A stretch of 64,000 nucleotides of DNA from Deinococcus hopiensis KR-140 (GTDB taxonomy: Bacteria; Deinococcota; Deinococci; Deinococcales; Deinococcaceae): the NCBI GenBank assembly GCA_943327755.2, contig CALPYF020000003.1:145731-209730 (forward strand). Direction: 5' to 3'. Positions 39,495-48,528 of this stretch are shown piece by piece. Numbering within the stretch: position 1 is the first letter of the stretch; every line of letters begins with the position of its first letter. The notes under the pieces are model-generated. The model saw only the letters and a program-made list of their open reading frames with translations, was not told the origin of the DNA and searched no databases. The position numbers and the translations under genes are program-made.

Positions 39495-39664
39495 TCAGTC
39501 TCGGCAGACAATCGAGTCGTGCACAGCCTTGACTCATATCAACGCAGAAGGGAATAAATACCGTCCCGCACAGGAATAGCCCATCTAATTAGACCGGCAG
39601 CAGTGACCGTGATGAGGAGCTGTGAAGTCCGAGTCGAGCGTCCTGGTCAGCCCCTTCCGACCCA

Positions 39665-39693
39665 TAGACATTTTTTTTAGGCATGCCTAATAT
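39665..39693 (+). promoter_or_regulatory. mntH promoter with DtxR/MntR-type operator
   Basis: TAGACA (39665-39670), a 17-bp spacer and TAATAT (39688-39693), 5 nt before ATG 39699. TTAGGCATGCCTAA (39677-39690), a perfect 14-bp palindrome like the sites bound by manganese- or iron-sensing DtxR/MntR proteins, overlaps the spacer and -10 box, so metal-bound repressor would block transcription of the importer. Confidence 0.8.
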
Positions 39694-39698
39694 GAGGT

Positions 39699-41018
39699 AT
39701 GTCCAGCCTTCCCCCCACCACCGAGACCGCGCCGCCCCCAGCCGGCCGCAGCCTCGACGACCGCATGACCGCCCGCGCCGAGGCCGTCCTGGCCCGGCAC
39801 TCGCAGAAGCGCGGGCTGGCCCGCATCCTGCCGTTCCTCGGCCCGGCCGTCATCGCGTCCATCGCGTACATGGACCCCGGCAACTTCGCCACGAACATCC
39901 AGGGTGGCGCGCAGTTCGGGTACGCGCTGCTGTGGGTGATCCTCGCGGCGAACCTCATGGCGATGCTGATCCAGAACCTCAGCGCGAAACTGGGCATCGC
40001 CACCGGGAAGAACCTCCCGGAGACCATCCGGGAACGCTGGCCGCGCCCGGTCGTGTGGCTGTACTGGGTGCAGGCGGAGATCGTCGCCATGGCCACCGAC
40101 CTCGCGGAATTCCTGGGGGCCGCCGTCGCCATCCAGCTCCTCACCGGCCTGCCGCTCATCTGGGGGGCGAGCATCACCGCCGCGTTGACCTTCTGGCTGC
40201 TGACCATCCAGCGCCGCGGCTTCCGCCCGCTGGAACTCGTGATCGGGGGCTTCGTGGCGATCATCGGCGTGGCGTACCTGACGCAGTTCGTGCTCGCCCG
40301 CCCCGCGCTGGCCGAGCTGGGCCGCGGGTTCATTCCCAGTTTCCAGGGCGTGGACAGCGTGTACCTCGCGGTGGGCATCATCGGGGCGACCGTCATGCCA
40401 CACGTGATCTACCTGCACTCGGCACTCACGCAGGGCCGCGTGCCCACCCGCAACGACGACGAGAAGGTGCGCCTGAGCCGCCTGAACCACATCGACGTGA
40501 TCGTGTCGATGGGCCTGGCGGGCCTGATCAACATGAGCATGCTGGCCGTCGCCGCCGCCACCTTCTACGGCAAGGGCGTCGAGAACGCCGGGGACCTGGA
40601 AACCGCCTACCGCACCCTGACGCCGCTGCTCGGCCCGGCCGCCGCGACCGCGTTCGCCATCGCGCTGCTCGCCAGCGGCCTGAGCAGCAGCGCGGTGGGC
40701 ACCATGGCCGGGCAGGTCATCATGCAGGGCTTCGTGAACTTCAGCATCCCGCTGTGGCTGCGCCGCACGATCACCATGCTCCCGGCGTTCATCGTGATCA
40801 TCCTGGGCCTGAACCCCACCGACGTGCTCGTGCTGTCGCAGGTGATCCTGTCCTTCGGGGTCCCCTTCGCGCTGATCCCGCTGCTGCTGTTCACCGCGCG
40901 GCGCGACGTGATGGGCGTGCTGACCAGCCGCCCCTTGGTGACGGGCCTGGGCTGGCTGTTCGCGAGCATCATCATCGGCCTGAACGCGTACCTGCTGTGG
41001 GGCGCCTTCACGGGGTAG
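39699..41018 (+). CDS. mntH: Manganese/divalent metal importer MntH (Nramp)
   Basis: Proton-coupled Mn(II) uptake across the inner membrane; high manganese is tied to oxidative-stress and radiation resistance in Deinococcus. 439 residues, about 11 TM helices. The metal-site helix 1 motif is MDPGNFATNIQGGAQFGY near 57, and helix 6 has GATVMPHVIYLHSAL near 230 (DPGN and MPH are the Nramp signatures). The leaderless start ATG 39699 is fixed by TAATAT 5 nt upstream; a DtxR/MntR palindrome covers the promoter. Confidence 0.95.
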   Translation: MSSLPPTTETAPPPAGRSLDDRMTARAEAVLARHSQKRGLARILPFLGPAVIASIAYMDPGNFATNIQGGAQFGYALLWVILAANLMAMLIQNLSAKLGIATGKNLPETIRERWPRPVVWLYWVQAEIVAMATDLAEFLGAAVAIQLLTGLPLIWGASITAALTFWLLTIQRRGFRPLELVIGGFVAIIGVAYLTQFVLARPALAELGRGFIPSFQGVDSVYLAVGIIGATVMPHVIYLHSALTQGRVPTRNDDEKVRLSRLNHIDVIVSMGLAGLINMSMLAVAAATFYGKGVENAGDLETAYRTLTPLLGPAAATAFAIALLASGLSSSAVGTMAGQVIMQGFVNFSIPLWLRRTITMLPAFIVIILGLNPTDVLVLSQVILSFGVPFALIPLLLFTARRDVMGVLTSRPLVTGLGWLFASIIIGLNAYLLWGAFTG

Positions 41019-41077
41019 ACGCACCGGCAGGAGGGCGGCCCGGGTCACCTGTCCGGGCCGCCCTTCCTGACGCGCGT

Positions 41078-41875
41078 TCAGCGCGGGTACATGAAGTTGA
41101 CGTTGCCCACGTCCGTGCCCGAGAAGCCGTTGCGCTGCCCCATGCGGTTGAGGTCCACGCTGCTGTCGAGCGGCTGGATGGCGATCTTCCCGTCGAAGAA
41201 CGCAGGGTAGTGCATGATCGAGTCGAAGTCGTACGCGCCGTACCCGGCGCTGCCGCTGCGGATCTGGTACTGACTCTGCCAGTCGGCGGGAATGTTCGCC
41301 CAGATGATCTTCACGTACCTGTCGCGGTCGGGGCGGGTCTGCTCGTGGAACAGGCCCATGGCGTGCCCGAACTCGTGGATGATCGAGCCGGTCGTGCAGC
41401 GGTCGGCCAGGGTCAGGGTCTGACGGCCGCCCACCATGCCCAGGCTGGACGCGCAGCTGGTGCCGGTGTTGTACGTGATCTCCACGTAGTTGCTCTGCGT
41501 GGTGCGCGGCGTGACGATCACGTTCGTGGTCGAGCGGATCGTGGAGGCGGCGGCCGCCACGCGGTCACGGATCGCCTGGGGGACGTTCGCGGCGAAGGTG
41601 TACGGAATGGTGCGGCCCGTCCAGCGGTAGCGGGTGTCCACGACGTACGTGCCCTGCTCACCGACTTTGGTGCTGCTGAGGTCCGCGAGGATGATGTCGT
41701 CCTCGAGCATCAGGTAGCCGTCCTGCTTGAAGCCCATGACCTGCTGCTCGGTGCCGTCGGGCATGATCAGGGTCGCGGGGGCCTTCTCGGGGGTCACGCG
41801 GGCGTCGGGGGTGGGGGACGAGCTACAGGCGGCGAGGACGAGGGAGACGACGAGCAGAGCAGACGCGACGCGCAT
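41078..41875 (-). CDS. Astacin-type (M12A) zinc metalloprotease lipoprotein
   Basis: A 265-residue secreted protease anchored by a lipid (lipobox LAAC, Cys17). After a propeptide-like stretch (about 25-85), the astacin core starts with YRWTGRTIPYTF. The zinc motif HEFGHAMGLFHE is at 167-178, and the Met-turn SIMHY at 219-223 supplies the fifth ligand Tyr. Two Cys (141 and 160) may pair. The length fits a minimal astacin with no accessory domain. RBS GGAGG 8 nt before the ATG; a good promoter lies just upstream (41909-41937). The substrate is unknown. Confidence 0.9.
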   Translation of the reverse strand: MRVASALLVVSLVLAACSSSPTPDARVTPEKAPATLIMPDGTEQQVMGFKQDGYLMLEDDIILADLSSTKVGEQGTYVVDTRYRWTGRTIPYTFAANVPQAIRDRVAAAASTIRSTTNVIVTPRTTQSNYVEITYNTGTSCASSLGMVGGRQTLTLADRCTTGSIIHEFGHAMGLFHEQTRPDRDRYVKIIWANIPADWQSQYQIRSGSAGYGAYDFDSIMHYPAFFDGKIAIQPLDSSVDLNRMGQRNGFSGTDVGNVNFMYPR

Positions 41876-41908
41876 GGGTGAAACCTCCGTTGTGTGGTGT
41901 GCCCATGG

Positions 41909-41937
41909 AATCTAGTCAATGCGCCTGCGAAAGTAAA
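41909..41937 (-). promoter_or_regulatory. Promoter of the astacin lipoprotein gene
   Basis: On the minus strand TTTACT (41932-41937), a 17-bp spacer and TAGATT (41909-41914); predicted leader about 27 nt, carrying the ribosome binding site. Confidence 0.6.
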
Positions 41938-41962
41938 GTGGGAATGCCCACCCCGGCTGCGG

Positions 41963-42790
41963 TCAGGTCGTGCGGGCGCGCAGCCAGTCCAGTATCACCT
42001 GACGCACCTGGTCGCGCGGTTCGTCGTTCAGGAGTTCGTGGTAGCCGCCCTCGACGGTGTGCAGCGTCTTATCGGCAGACGTGATCGTGTCGTGGAAGCG
42101 CTGGCTGCCGCGCGGGTCGGTGATCCGGTCGGCCGTGCCGTGCAGGGTCAGGGTGGGCAGCGTCCAGCGGGCGTACTCGGGCCACAGGCGCCCGCTGAGG
42201 CCCAGCATGGTCGCGCCGGTCAGGGCCGGGACGTTCCCGTGGTACATGACCGGGTCCGCCTCGTACGCGGCGACCTCGTCGGGCAGGCGCGACAGGCCGC
42301 CGGTGCCGAGGTCGCTGGTCTTCAGGCCCGGCGCGACGTGCGCGATCACCGGCGCGAGTCGCTTGAGCCACGCGGGTTCCTTCTCCCCCACCAGCAGCGC
42401 CGGGCTGGACAGGATCACGCCGCTCAGGCCGCGTGGGTCGCGGGCCGCGCTGGCCGCCGTGACCAGTCCGCCCATGGAGTGCCCCAGCGCGAACACCGGC
42501 AGGTCCTGCGCGCGCAGCGCCTCGCGGGCTTTCAGGTGATCCTCGACGAGCACGTTCAGGTCCGCGACCGCCTGCCGCCCCGGGGATTTCCCGTGGCCGC
42601 GCTGATCGTAGGCGTACACGCTGATCCCGGCATCAGCCAGCGTGGGAATCAGGCGGTGGTAGCGCTCCACGTAGCGGCCCGCGTACTCCCCGAACCCGTG
42701 CGAGAGCAGCAGCGCCGCCTTCGGGCTGGCCGCCCGCCACACGTACCCCTCGACCGGTGCGCCCGGTACCGTCCACGCTTCGTTGTGCAT
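41963..42790 (-). CDS. Alpha/beta hydrolase, monoacylglycerol lipase/lysophospholipase-like
   Basis: A 275-residue serine hydrolase with the MGL layout: LLLSHGFGEYAGRY near residue 28 (oxyanion loop HGxGE), YDQRGHGKSPG near 62, nucleophile Ser in GHSMGG near 103, Asp in LHGTADRITDP near 222 and His in GGYHELLND near 250. Predicted to release fatty acids from monoglycerides or lysophospholipids in the cytoplasm. The leaderless start is supported by TAGACT 6 nt before the ATG. Confidence 0.88.
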   Translation of the reverse strand: MHNEAWTVPGAPVEGYVWRAASPKAALLLSHGFGEYAGRYVERYHRLIPTLADAGISVYAYDQRGHGKSPGRQAVADLNVLVEDHLKAREALRAQDLPVFALGHSMGGLVTAASAARDPRGLSGVILSSPALLVGEKEPAWLKRLAPVIAHVAPGLKTSDLGTGGLSRLPDEVAAYEADPVMYHGNVPALTGATMLGLSGRLWPEYARWTLPTLTLHGTADRITDPRGSQRFHDTITSADKTLHTVEGGYHELLNDEPRDQVRQVILDWLRARTT

Positions 42791-42863
42791 GAACCGAGTC
42801 TAACGGGGGTAATGGGTGATGGGTGATGGTCAACAGCGTGCGCGCGACCCGCCCCCCCACTGC

Positions 42864-43658
42864 CTACTCCCCCAGAAAGTCGTCCACCAGCGCGCGGTAC
42901 CGCCCCGCCTCCTCCAGCGCGGGGAAGTGCCCGCTGTGCGCGAGGACCTCCTGGCGGGCGTGGGGGATCAGGGCGGCGATCTCCGCTCCGGCGGGGGGTG
43001 GGTTGAGGGGGTCGTGCGCGCCGCTGAGGATCAGGGTGGGGGCGGTGACGCGGGGCAGGCCGGGGCGGAAGTCGAAGCGTTCCAGGGCGCGGCGGGCGGC
43101 GTCGGCCTGTTCCGGCGTCTGGGCCAGTCCGGTCGCGTGGTCGTCGGCAGTGCGGCGGGCGACCTCGTCCCGGATGGCCTGCGGGGTGCCGGGGGCGAAC
43201 ATGCGCTCCAGCAGGAAGGCCTGGACCTCCTGCGGGGTCAGGTCGCGCAGGTCGTCCTCGTGCTGCGCCATCAGGATGGCGGTGCCGCTGGTCTGTCCGC
43301 TGGCTTTCGGGACGACCAGGATCAGCCGCGTGACGCGATCCGGGTGCGTGGTGGCGAGGGCCTGCGCGACGTAGCTGCCCATGCTGGTGCCCATCACGTC
43401 CGCCTGTGGGACGCCCAGGGTGTCCATGACGGTCAGCACGTCGCTGACGTGATCGGCCAGCGTGAAGCTCGCGGGGCGGCCCGAGCGGCCGTGCCCGCGG
43501 CTGTCCAGGGCGATCACGCGCCGCGTCCCGGCGAGGTGGTGCAGGTCGCCGTCCAGCCAGCCGCTGTGGCTGCCCAGCCCGTGCAGGAGGATCAGGGGGT
43601 GCCCCTCGCCCCGCTGCTGCACGAACAGGGGGGTGCCGTCGGCGGCGGGGATGATCAC
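42864..43658 (-). CDS. Alpha/beta hydrolase, esterase/lactonase-like
   Basis: A 264-residue alpha/beta hydrolase: LILLHGLGSHSGWL near residue 22, ALDSRGHGRSGRP near 48, nucleophile Ser in GTSMGSYVAQ near 92, Asp in SGAHDPLNPP near 206 and His in HSGHFPALEEAG near 236. It starts with GTG overlapping the stop of the peptidase gene (GTGA), so the two form a translationally coupled pair. Substrate unknown; haloperoxidase-fold and 3-oxoadipate enol-lactonase relatives look alike. Confidence 0.85.
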   Translation of the reverse strand: MIIPAADGTPLFVQQRGEGHPLILLHGLGSHSGWLDGDLHHLAGTRRVIALDSRGHGRSGRPASFTLADHVSDVLTVMDTLGVPQADVMGTSMGSYVAQALATTHPDRVTRLILVVPKASGQTSGTAILMAQHEDDLRDLTPQEVQAFLLERMFAPGTPQAIRDEVARRTADDHATGLAQTPEQADAARRALERFDFRPGLPRVTAPTLILSGAHDPLNPPPAGAEIAALIPHARQEVLAHSGHFPALEEAGRYRALVDDFLGE

Positions 43659-45736
43659 GGGGCGTCCGGGGTGGGCAGGGTGCCCGCCACGGCGGCCAGC
43701 GCGTAGGCGTATTCCTCGGCGATCTCGTTGAGGTACTCGTAGCGGCTGCTGGATCCGCCGTGCCCGGCGCCCATGATGGTCTTCAGGACGACCGTGCCGC
43801 TGCCGGGCTGCGCGAGGTCGCGCACGCGGGCGGCGAACTTGGCCGGTTCCCAGTACGCCACGCGCGGGTCGTTCAGGCCGGTGCTGATGAACAGGTGCGG
43901 GTAGCGGGCGGCCTTGAGGTTGTCGTAGGGGCTGTACGCGGCCATCACGGCGTACTGATCGGCGTGGTTGGGGTTGCCCCACTCGTCGTACTCGTTCGTG
44001 GTCAGGGGGATGCTGTCGTCGAGCATGGTGCTCAGCACGTCCACGAACGGCACGCCGGGGAACACGGCGGTCCACAGGTCGGGGCGCAGGTTCAGCGCGG
44101 CGCCCATCAGGAGGCCGCCCGCGCTGCGGCCCATGGCGACCAGTTCACGCGCGGTGCCGTCCGCCTTCAGGGCCTCCCCGGCGGCGACGAAGTCGGTGAA
44201 GGTGTTCATCTTGTGCGCCAGTCGCCCGGCGTCGTACCAGCGGCGGCCCAGTTCGGACCCACCCCGGACGTGCGCGATGGCGTACACCCAGCCGCGGTCC
44301 ACCAGTGGCAGGCGCGAGATGGAGAACGCGGGGTCCATGCTGAAGCCGTAGCTGCCGTAGCCGTACAGCAGCGTGGGCGCGGGCAGGCGGGTGTCCCGGC
44401 GGCGCAGCAGGCTCACGGGGACGCGCTCGCCGTCGGGCGCGGTGATCCAGTGCTGCTCGCTGACGTACAGGCTGGCGTCGTAGCCGGGGACCGGCGTGGC
44501 CTTAACCAGGGTGGTGTCCAGACTGTCCAGATCGAGGTCGAGGTGTTCGACGGGCCGGGTGAGGCTGGTGAACACGATCCGCGCGCTACCCGCGTCGAAG
44601 ACGTGGTTCGCGCCGATGCGGACGGTGACGCTGTCCTCGGGGAACTCGACGCGGCGGGCCGGGCCGTACCCGCCGGGCGTGCGGGCCAGCACCCACAGGC
44701 GCGTGAAGCCCCCCTCTCGCCCGGACAGCAGCAGGTGATGTCGGAAGAGGAGCAGGCCGGTCAGGTGCCGCGCCGGGTCGTACGGGAGGACGTCCTGCGC
44801 GTCGGCCCAGTCCAGCGCCCCCGCGCGTTTCGGGAAGCGCACGAGCTTGAATTCCTCCGCGCCTCCGTGATTCGTGAGGGCCAGCCAGTGGTCCCCGGCG
44901 TCGGTCAGGACTGGCACCTCGGTACCGCGTTCACGCGGGAGGAGCAGTGTAGGCTGCGCGCCGTCCTGCGCGGTGTCCAGCACCCACCACTCCTGCGCCA
45001 TGTTGCTCTGGCTGACCAGTCGCAGCGTGCCGCCGTCCTCGGTCGTCAGGGCGGCCACGCGGAAGGTCGCGTCGGGTTCATGCAGCAGCCGCTCGTCCTG
45101 CGTCTGAGGCTGCCCCAGCGTGTGCCGCCAGATGCTGTCCGGGCGCTGCGTCGCGTCGTCCGTCGCGTAGTACAGCCCCGTTCCGGCCGCGTTCCAGTCG
45201 AGCACCCAGCCGCTCAGGCCGGTCAGGGGCGCCCCGACCAGTTCGCCGGTGGCGGTGTCTAGCACGCGCAGCTCGAAGACCTCCTGCCCGGTCGTGTCGA
45301 GCAGGTACGCCCACAGCCGCCCGTCCGGGCTGGGCACCGCGCGGTACACCCACACGTTCTCCAGACCCTCGCGGACCTTCAGGGCGTTCAGGTCCAGCAG
45401 CGTCTCCTCCGGACCGCCCGCCAGGGGACGGCGCATGAAGATCGCGTGCGCCTGCCCCTCCAGGGTCCGCTGGAAGTACGCGTACGCGCCGCGCACGACC
45501 TCCGGCTGGTCGTCCTGCTCCTGCACGTGCGACAGCAGCTCCCGGTAGATCGCCGCCTGCGTGTCCCGCAGCGGGGCCATCACGGCATCCAGGTGCGCGT
45601 TCTCGGCGCTCAGGTACGCCAGCACCTCGGGGTCGGTCTTGCCCTGGGTTTTCAGCCAGTGGTAGTCGTCGGGACGCTGAATGCCGTGAATATCGTGCAG
45701 GACGCCCTTGCGGGCGGCGCGGGGTGCAGAGGTCAT
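43655..45736 (-). CDS. Oligopeptidase B-like prolyl oligopeptidase (S9A)
   Basis: A 693-residue serine peptidase that cleaves short peptides, usually after basic residues, in the cytoplasm. The N-terminal seven-bladed propeller (about residues 65-400) starts DDYHWLKTQ near 25, followed by a catalytic alpha/beta domain: GYGSYGFSMDPAFS near 450, MGRSAGGLLMGAALNLRPDLW with the nucleophile Ser near 535, and GAGHGGSSSRYE with the catalytic His near 662. Start ATG 45736, rather than 45748, has TATGCT 7 nt upstream (leaderless). It shares an operon with the downstream alpha/beta hydrolase. Confidence 0.92.
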   Translation of the reverse strand: MTSAPRAARKGVLHDIHGIQRPDDYHWLKTQGKTDPEVLAYLSAENAHLDAVMAPLRDTQAAIYRELLSHVQEQDDQPEVVRGAYAYFQRTLEGQAHAIFMRRPLAGGPEETLLDLNALKVREGLENVWVYRAVPSPDGRLWAYLLDTTGQEVFELRVLDTATGELVGAPLTGLSGWVLDWNAAGTGLYYATDDATQRPDSIWRHTLGQPQTQDERLLHEPDATFRVAALTTEDGGTLRLVSQSNMAQEWWVLDTAQDGAQPTLLLPRERGTEVPVLTDAGDHWLALTNHGGAEEFKLVRFPKRAGALDWADAQDVLPYDPARHLTGLLLFRHHLLLSGREGGFTRLWVLARTPGGYGPARRVEFPEDSVTVRIGANHVFDAGSARIVFTSLTRPVEHLDLDLDSLDTTLVKATPVPGYDASLYVSEQHWITAPDGERVPVSLLRRRDTRLPAPTLLYGYGSYGFSMDPAFSISRLPLVDRGWVYAIAHVRGGSELGRRWYDAGRLAHKMNTFTDFVAAGEALKADGTARELVAMGRSAGGLLMGAALNLRPDLWTAVFPGVPFVDVLSTMLDDSIPLTTNEYDEWGNPNHADQYAVMAAYSPYDNLKAARYPHLFISTGLNDPRVAYWEPAKFAARVRDLAQPGSGTVVLKTIMGAGHGGSSSRYEYLNEIAEEYAYALAAVAGTLPTPDAP

Positions 45737-45840
45737 ACCCCGGAGCATAGCGGCACGCCTCAGGGTGCACTGCTGGACCTGACCGGCTGCCCCTGCCGGG
45801 GTGGGTCGGTCTGGCCACCCGGCTCAGGACGGCATGCAGA

Positions 45841-46779
45841 TCAGCGCAGCGCCTTGACGAGTTGCCGCTCGACGAGTTGCGCGGCGATCGGGCCGCGGAT
45901 GCGGCGGAACAGGTGGTAGTCGAAGAAGTACACCTGCCCGGCCTGACTGGCGCGCAGGCGGCTGGTGATCGCCCCGGCGGTCCACTCGGCGCGGGCGCGG
46001 GTGGGCGTGCTGGTCCCGGCGGCCAGGACGATCACGGCGTCCGGGTCCAGGGCCGCGAGCCCCTCCACGCTGACCACGGCGTCCTTCTTCTGGCCGTCGA
46101 TGACGTTCAGGCCCACGTCGCGCAGGAGGCCGCCGGTCCAGTCGTCGCTGCCGCTGATCGTGAAGGTGTTGCGGGCGTCCCCTCCGGCCGTCCAGACGAC
46201 CAGCACGCGCTTCTTACTGAACGCGGTCAGCTGCGCGCGGGTGGCCTGCACGCCCTTGTTGTAGGTGGTCAGCGCGGCGCGGCAGGCGGCTTCGCGGTTC
46301 AGGACGCGGGCCAGGGTGGGCAGCGTCTTCTGCCAGGCGCCACGGTCGATGCCGTCGAGCAGCAGCGTGGGCGCGATGCGGCTGAGCTGCGGGTACACGT
46401 TCGCGGCGTACGTCTCGCCGACGATCAGGTCCGGGCGCAGGGAGGTCAGGATCTCGAGGTTCGGGTTGAAGCGGTCACCGACGTTCACGGGCGCGCTGGT
46501 CACGCGGCTGCCCAGGTACTTGATGTCGCGGATGGGCGAACCGAACGCCGGGGTTTTCAGGAACGTGGAGGCCTCGCCGTACCCGACGGGCTGCACGCCG
46601 ATGGACAGCAGCAGGTCCAGCGCATGCGGCCCGAGGGCCACGACCCGCAGCGGCTGCCGGGGGATGATGGTCGTACCGGCGGCGTGCGTGACGGTCTGGG
46701 GGTACGTGGCGGCGCTGGCGGTCAGGGCGGCGCTGCCCAGGACAGCGGTGAGGGTCAGGAGGGTGGTTCGTGTGGGCAT
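45841..46779 (-). CDS. Iron-siderophore (type III) ABC solute-binding protein
   Basis: A 312-residue periplasmic binding protein of the FepB/FhuD class: signal peptide (TLLTLTAVLGSAALTASA), then RVVALGPHALDLLLSIGVQPVGYGE near 46, NLEILTSLRPDLIVGETYA near 105, a long backbone helix and VYFFDYHLFRRIRGPIAA at the end. Permease and ATPase genes are not adjacent, so it pairs with a transporter elsewhere. RBS AAGGA 5 nt before the ATG; promoter at 46832-46860. No obvious Fur or DtxR box was found upstream. Confidence 0.85.
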   Translation of the reverse strand: MPTRTTLLTLTAVLGSAALTASAATYPQTVTHAAGTTIIPRQPLRVVALGPHALDLLLSIGVQPVGYGEASTFLKTPAFGSPIRDIKYLGSRVTSAPVNVGDRFNPNLEILTSLRPDLIVGETYAANVYPQLSRIAPTLLLDGIDRGAWQKTLPTLARVLNREAACRAALTTYNKGVQATRAQLTAFSKKRVLVVWTAGGDARNTFTISGSDDWTGGLLRDVGLNVIDGQKKDAVVSVEGLAALDPDAVIVLAAGTSTPTRARAEWTAGAITSRLRASQAGQVYFFDYHLFRRIRGPIAAQLVERQLVKALR

Positions 46780-46831
46780 GGGTGTCCTTGTGCGCCGGGG
46801 TCTGTGGGGGACGGCCGCGCTGGTGTCGGGG

Positions 46832-46860
46832 ATTGTGCCAGACTTAATCCCGAGTTGCAA
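46832..46860 (-). promoter_or_regulatory. Promoter of the siderophore-binding protein gene
   Basis: On the minus strand TTGCAA (46855-46860), a 17-bp spacer and CACAAT (46832-46837), about 50 bases before the start codon. Confidence 0.5.
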
Positions 46861-46954
46861 GGTCGGAATTCATCGTGGGGGGTGACCCAACCATGAAGTT
46901 CCGCTCAACCGCACCCACGGCAACCCCACCGCCCGACCGCGCAGACTGAACCGC

Positions 46955-47392
46955 ATGGCAGATATCGCACGCAAGGCAACGGCCCACTGGGAAGGCGACC
47001 TCAAGCACGGCAAGGGCACCGTGAGCACCGAGAGCAGCGTGCTGGACGGCGCGCAGTACTCGTTCGGCACCCGCTTCGAGAACGGCAAGGGCACCAACCC
47101 CGAAGAACTCCTGGCCAGCGCGCACGCCGGGTGCTTCACCATGCAGCTCAGCGCCCTGCTCGCCAACCACGGCCACACGGTCGAGTCCCTGGACACCCAG
47201 GCCACCTGCGAGATGGTCAAGGACGGCGCGGGCTTCAAGGTCAGCGCCATGAAACTCGTGGTGCGCGGCAAGGTCACGGGCAGCGACCAGGCCGACTTCG
47301 AGGCGCACGTCAAGCAGGCCGCCGACATGTGCCCCATGAGCCAGGTCATGAAGGGCAACGTCGAGATCACCCACGAAGCCATCCTCGAATAA
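46955..47392 (+). CDS. osmC: OsmC-family organic hydroperoxide peroxidase
   Basis: Reduces organic hydroperoxides with a Cys pair. The 145-residue length is typical. Peroxidatic Cys60 in SAHAGCFTMQ and resolving Cys126 in ADMCPMSQ, with the family opening KATAHWEGDLKHGKGT and Glu50-Glu51 before the first Cys. Predicted cytoplasmic homodimer. CAGACT (a C variant of the leaderless -10 box) stands 7 nt before the ATG; no RBS is seen. Confidence 0.93.
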   Translation: MADIARKATAHWEGDLKHGKGTVSTESSVLDGAQYSFGTRFENGKGTNPEELLASAHAGCFTMQLSALLANHGHTVESLDTQATCEMVKDGAGFKVSAMKLVVRGKVTGSDQADFEAHVKQAADMCPMSQVMKGNVEITHEAILE

Positions 47393-47463
47393 GCACGACC
47401 TCAAAGAAGCGCGCCACCGCTCCGGCCACCGCATCCGTGCTGGTGGCCGGTTTACGCTGGTGC

Positions 47464-48480
47464 ATGCGCCTCCCCGTTCCGCTGCTGCCGCTGGTCCTGA
47501 CCGGACTGCTCCTCTCCTCTGCCGCGCGGGCGGCCACGCCGTTCCAGTCCGCAGATCTCGCCCGCGCCGCCGGGTACTCGCAGGCGCACCGGGGCGACGC
47601 GGTGCTCGTCTGGCAAGGTGGCCGCGAGGTGTTCGCCCAGGCGCAGAACGGCTTCGACCTGAACGCCCCGCACGTCCTCGCCAGCGGCAGCAAGACCTTC
47701 GGGTGCCTGCTGGCCGTCGCGCTGCAGGACACGGGCACGCTGCGGCTCGACGAGCGGGCCGCCGACACCCTGACCGAGTGGCGCGGCGACGCCCGGCGGG
47801 ACATCACGGTGCGGCAGCTGCTGAACTTCACGGGTGGCCTGCCGGGCAACGTGGGCAGCCCCATTCCCACCCTGAACCGCGACCTGAGCGGCGCCGCGCT
47901 GGCCGCCGCGCCCACCGCGCCTGCCGGGCAGGTGTTCCACTATGGGAACGCGCACCTGGCGGCGTTCGCGGAACTCGTGCGCCGTAAGACCGGGCAGGAG
48001 CCCGAGGTGACGTTGCAGGCGCGCGTGCTGGACACCCTGGACGTCCACCCAGTCTGGGCGCGCGACCGCGTAGGGCACGCCGATCTGGCCGGAGGCGCCC
48101 GCCTGAACGCCCGCGAGTGGGCGCGGGTCGGGCAGCTGCTCCTGCAGGGCGGGCAGTGGCAGGGCCGCACGCTCCTGAGTGCCGCCGGGCTGGCCGAGTG
48201 CCGCCAGGGCAGCGCGGCCCTGAGCGTGTATGGCCTGAACCTCTGGCTGAACGTCCCCACGAACGGCACGCTGGACAGCGGCGACACCGTCCCCGTCGCG
48301 GCCCTGAACCTGAAGGGCGACCGCCTGGTGCCCAGCCAGCCCACGGACGTGTACATGGCGGCGGGCGCGGCGAACCAGCGGCTGTACGTCCTGCCGGACC
48401 GGAACACCGTGATCGTGCGCTTCGGGCGGGGCGGGGACTGGAGCGACGATACGTTCCTGCGACTCCTGACGGGCCGGTAG
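47464..48480 (+). CDS. Secreted serine beta-lactamase-like hydrolase (class C/esterase fold)
   Basis: A 338-residue exported protein with signal peptide (PVPLLPLVLTGLLLSSAARA). The SxxK motif is Ser74-G-S-Lys77 in VLASGSKTFG, and the tyrosine motif is Y160-G-N162 in FHYGNAHL, as in class C beta-lactamases, DD-peptidases and EstB-type esterases. The third KTG-like box is not obvious, so the reaction (beta-lactam, peptide or ester) is open. The leaderless start is supported by TACGCT 5 nt before the ATG. Confidence 0.82.
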   Translation: MRLPVPLLPLVLTGLLLSSAARAATPFQSADLARAAGYSQAHRGDAVLVWQGGREVFAQAQNGFDLNAPHVLASGSKTFGCLLAVALQDTGTLRLDERAADTLTEWRGDARRDITVRQLLNFTGGLPGNVGSPIPTLNRDLSGAALAAAPTAPAGQVFHYGNAHLAAFAELVRRKTGQEPEVTLQARVLDTLDVHPVWARDRVGHADLAGGARLNAREWARVGQLLLQGGQWQGRTLLSAAGLAECRQGSAALSVYGLNLWLNVPTNGTLDSGDTVPVAALNLKGDRLVPSQPTDVYMAAGAANQRLYVLPDRNTVIVRFGRGGDWSDDTFLRLLTGR

Positions 48481-48528
48481 GCGAGGCGGCGCATGTGCGC
48501 GGGCGCGCCGTGTGGCAGGCTGGCGCGC

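Noticed and set aside
42808..42838. TGATGG-type short tandem repeats (also at 10141-10185) as a CRISPR or satellite
   Set aside because: Units are only 6-8 bases, irregular and without spacers. At 10171 they form a terminator hairpin.
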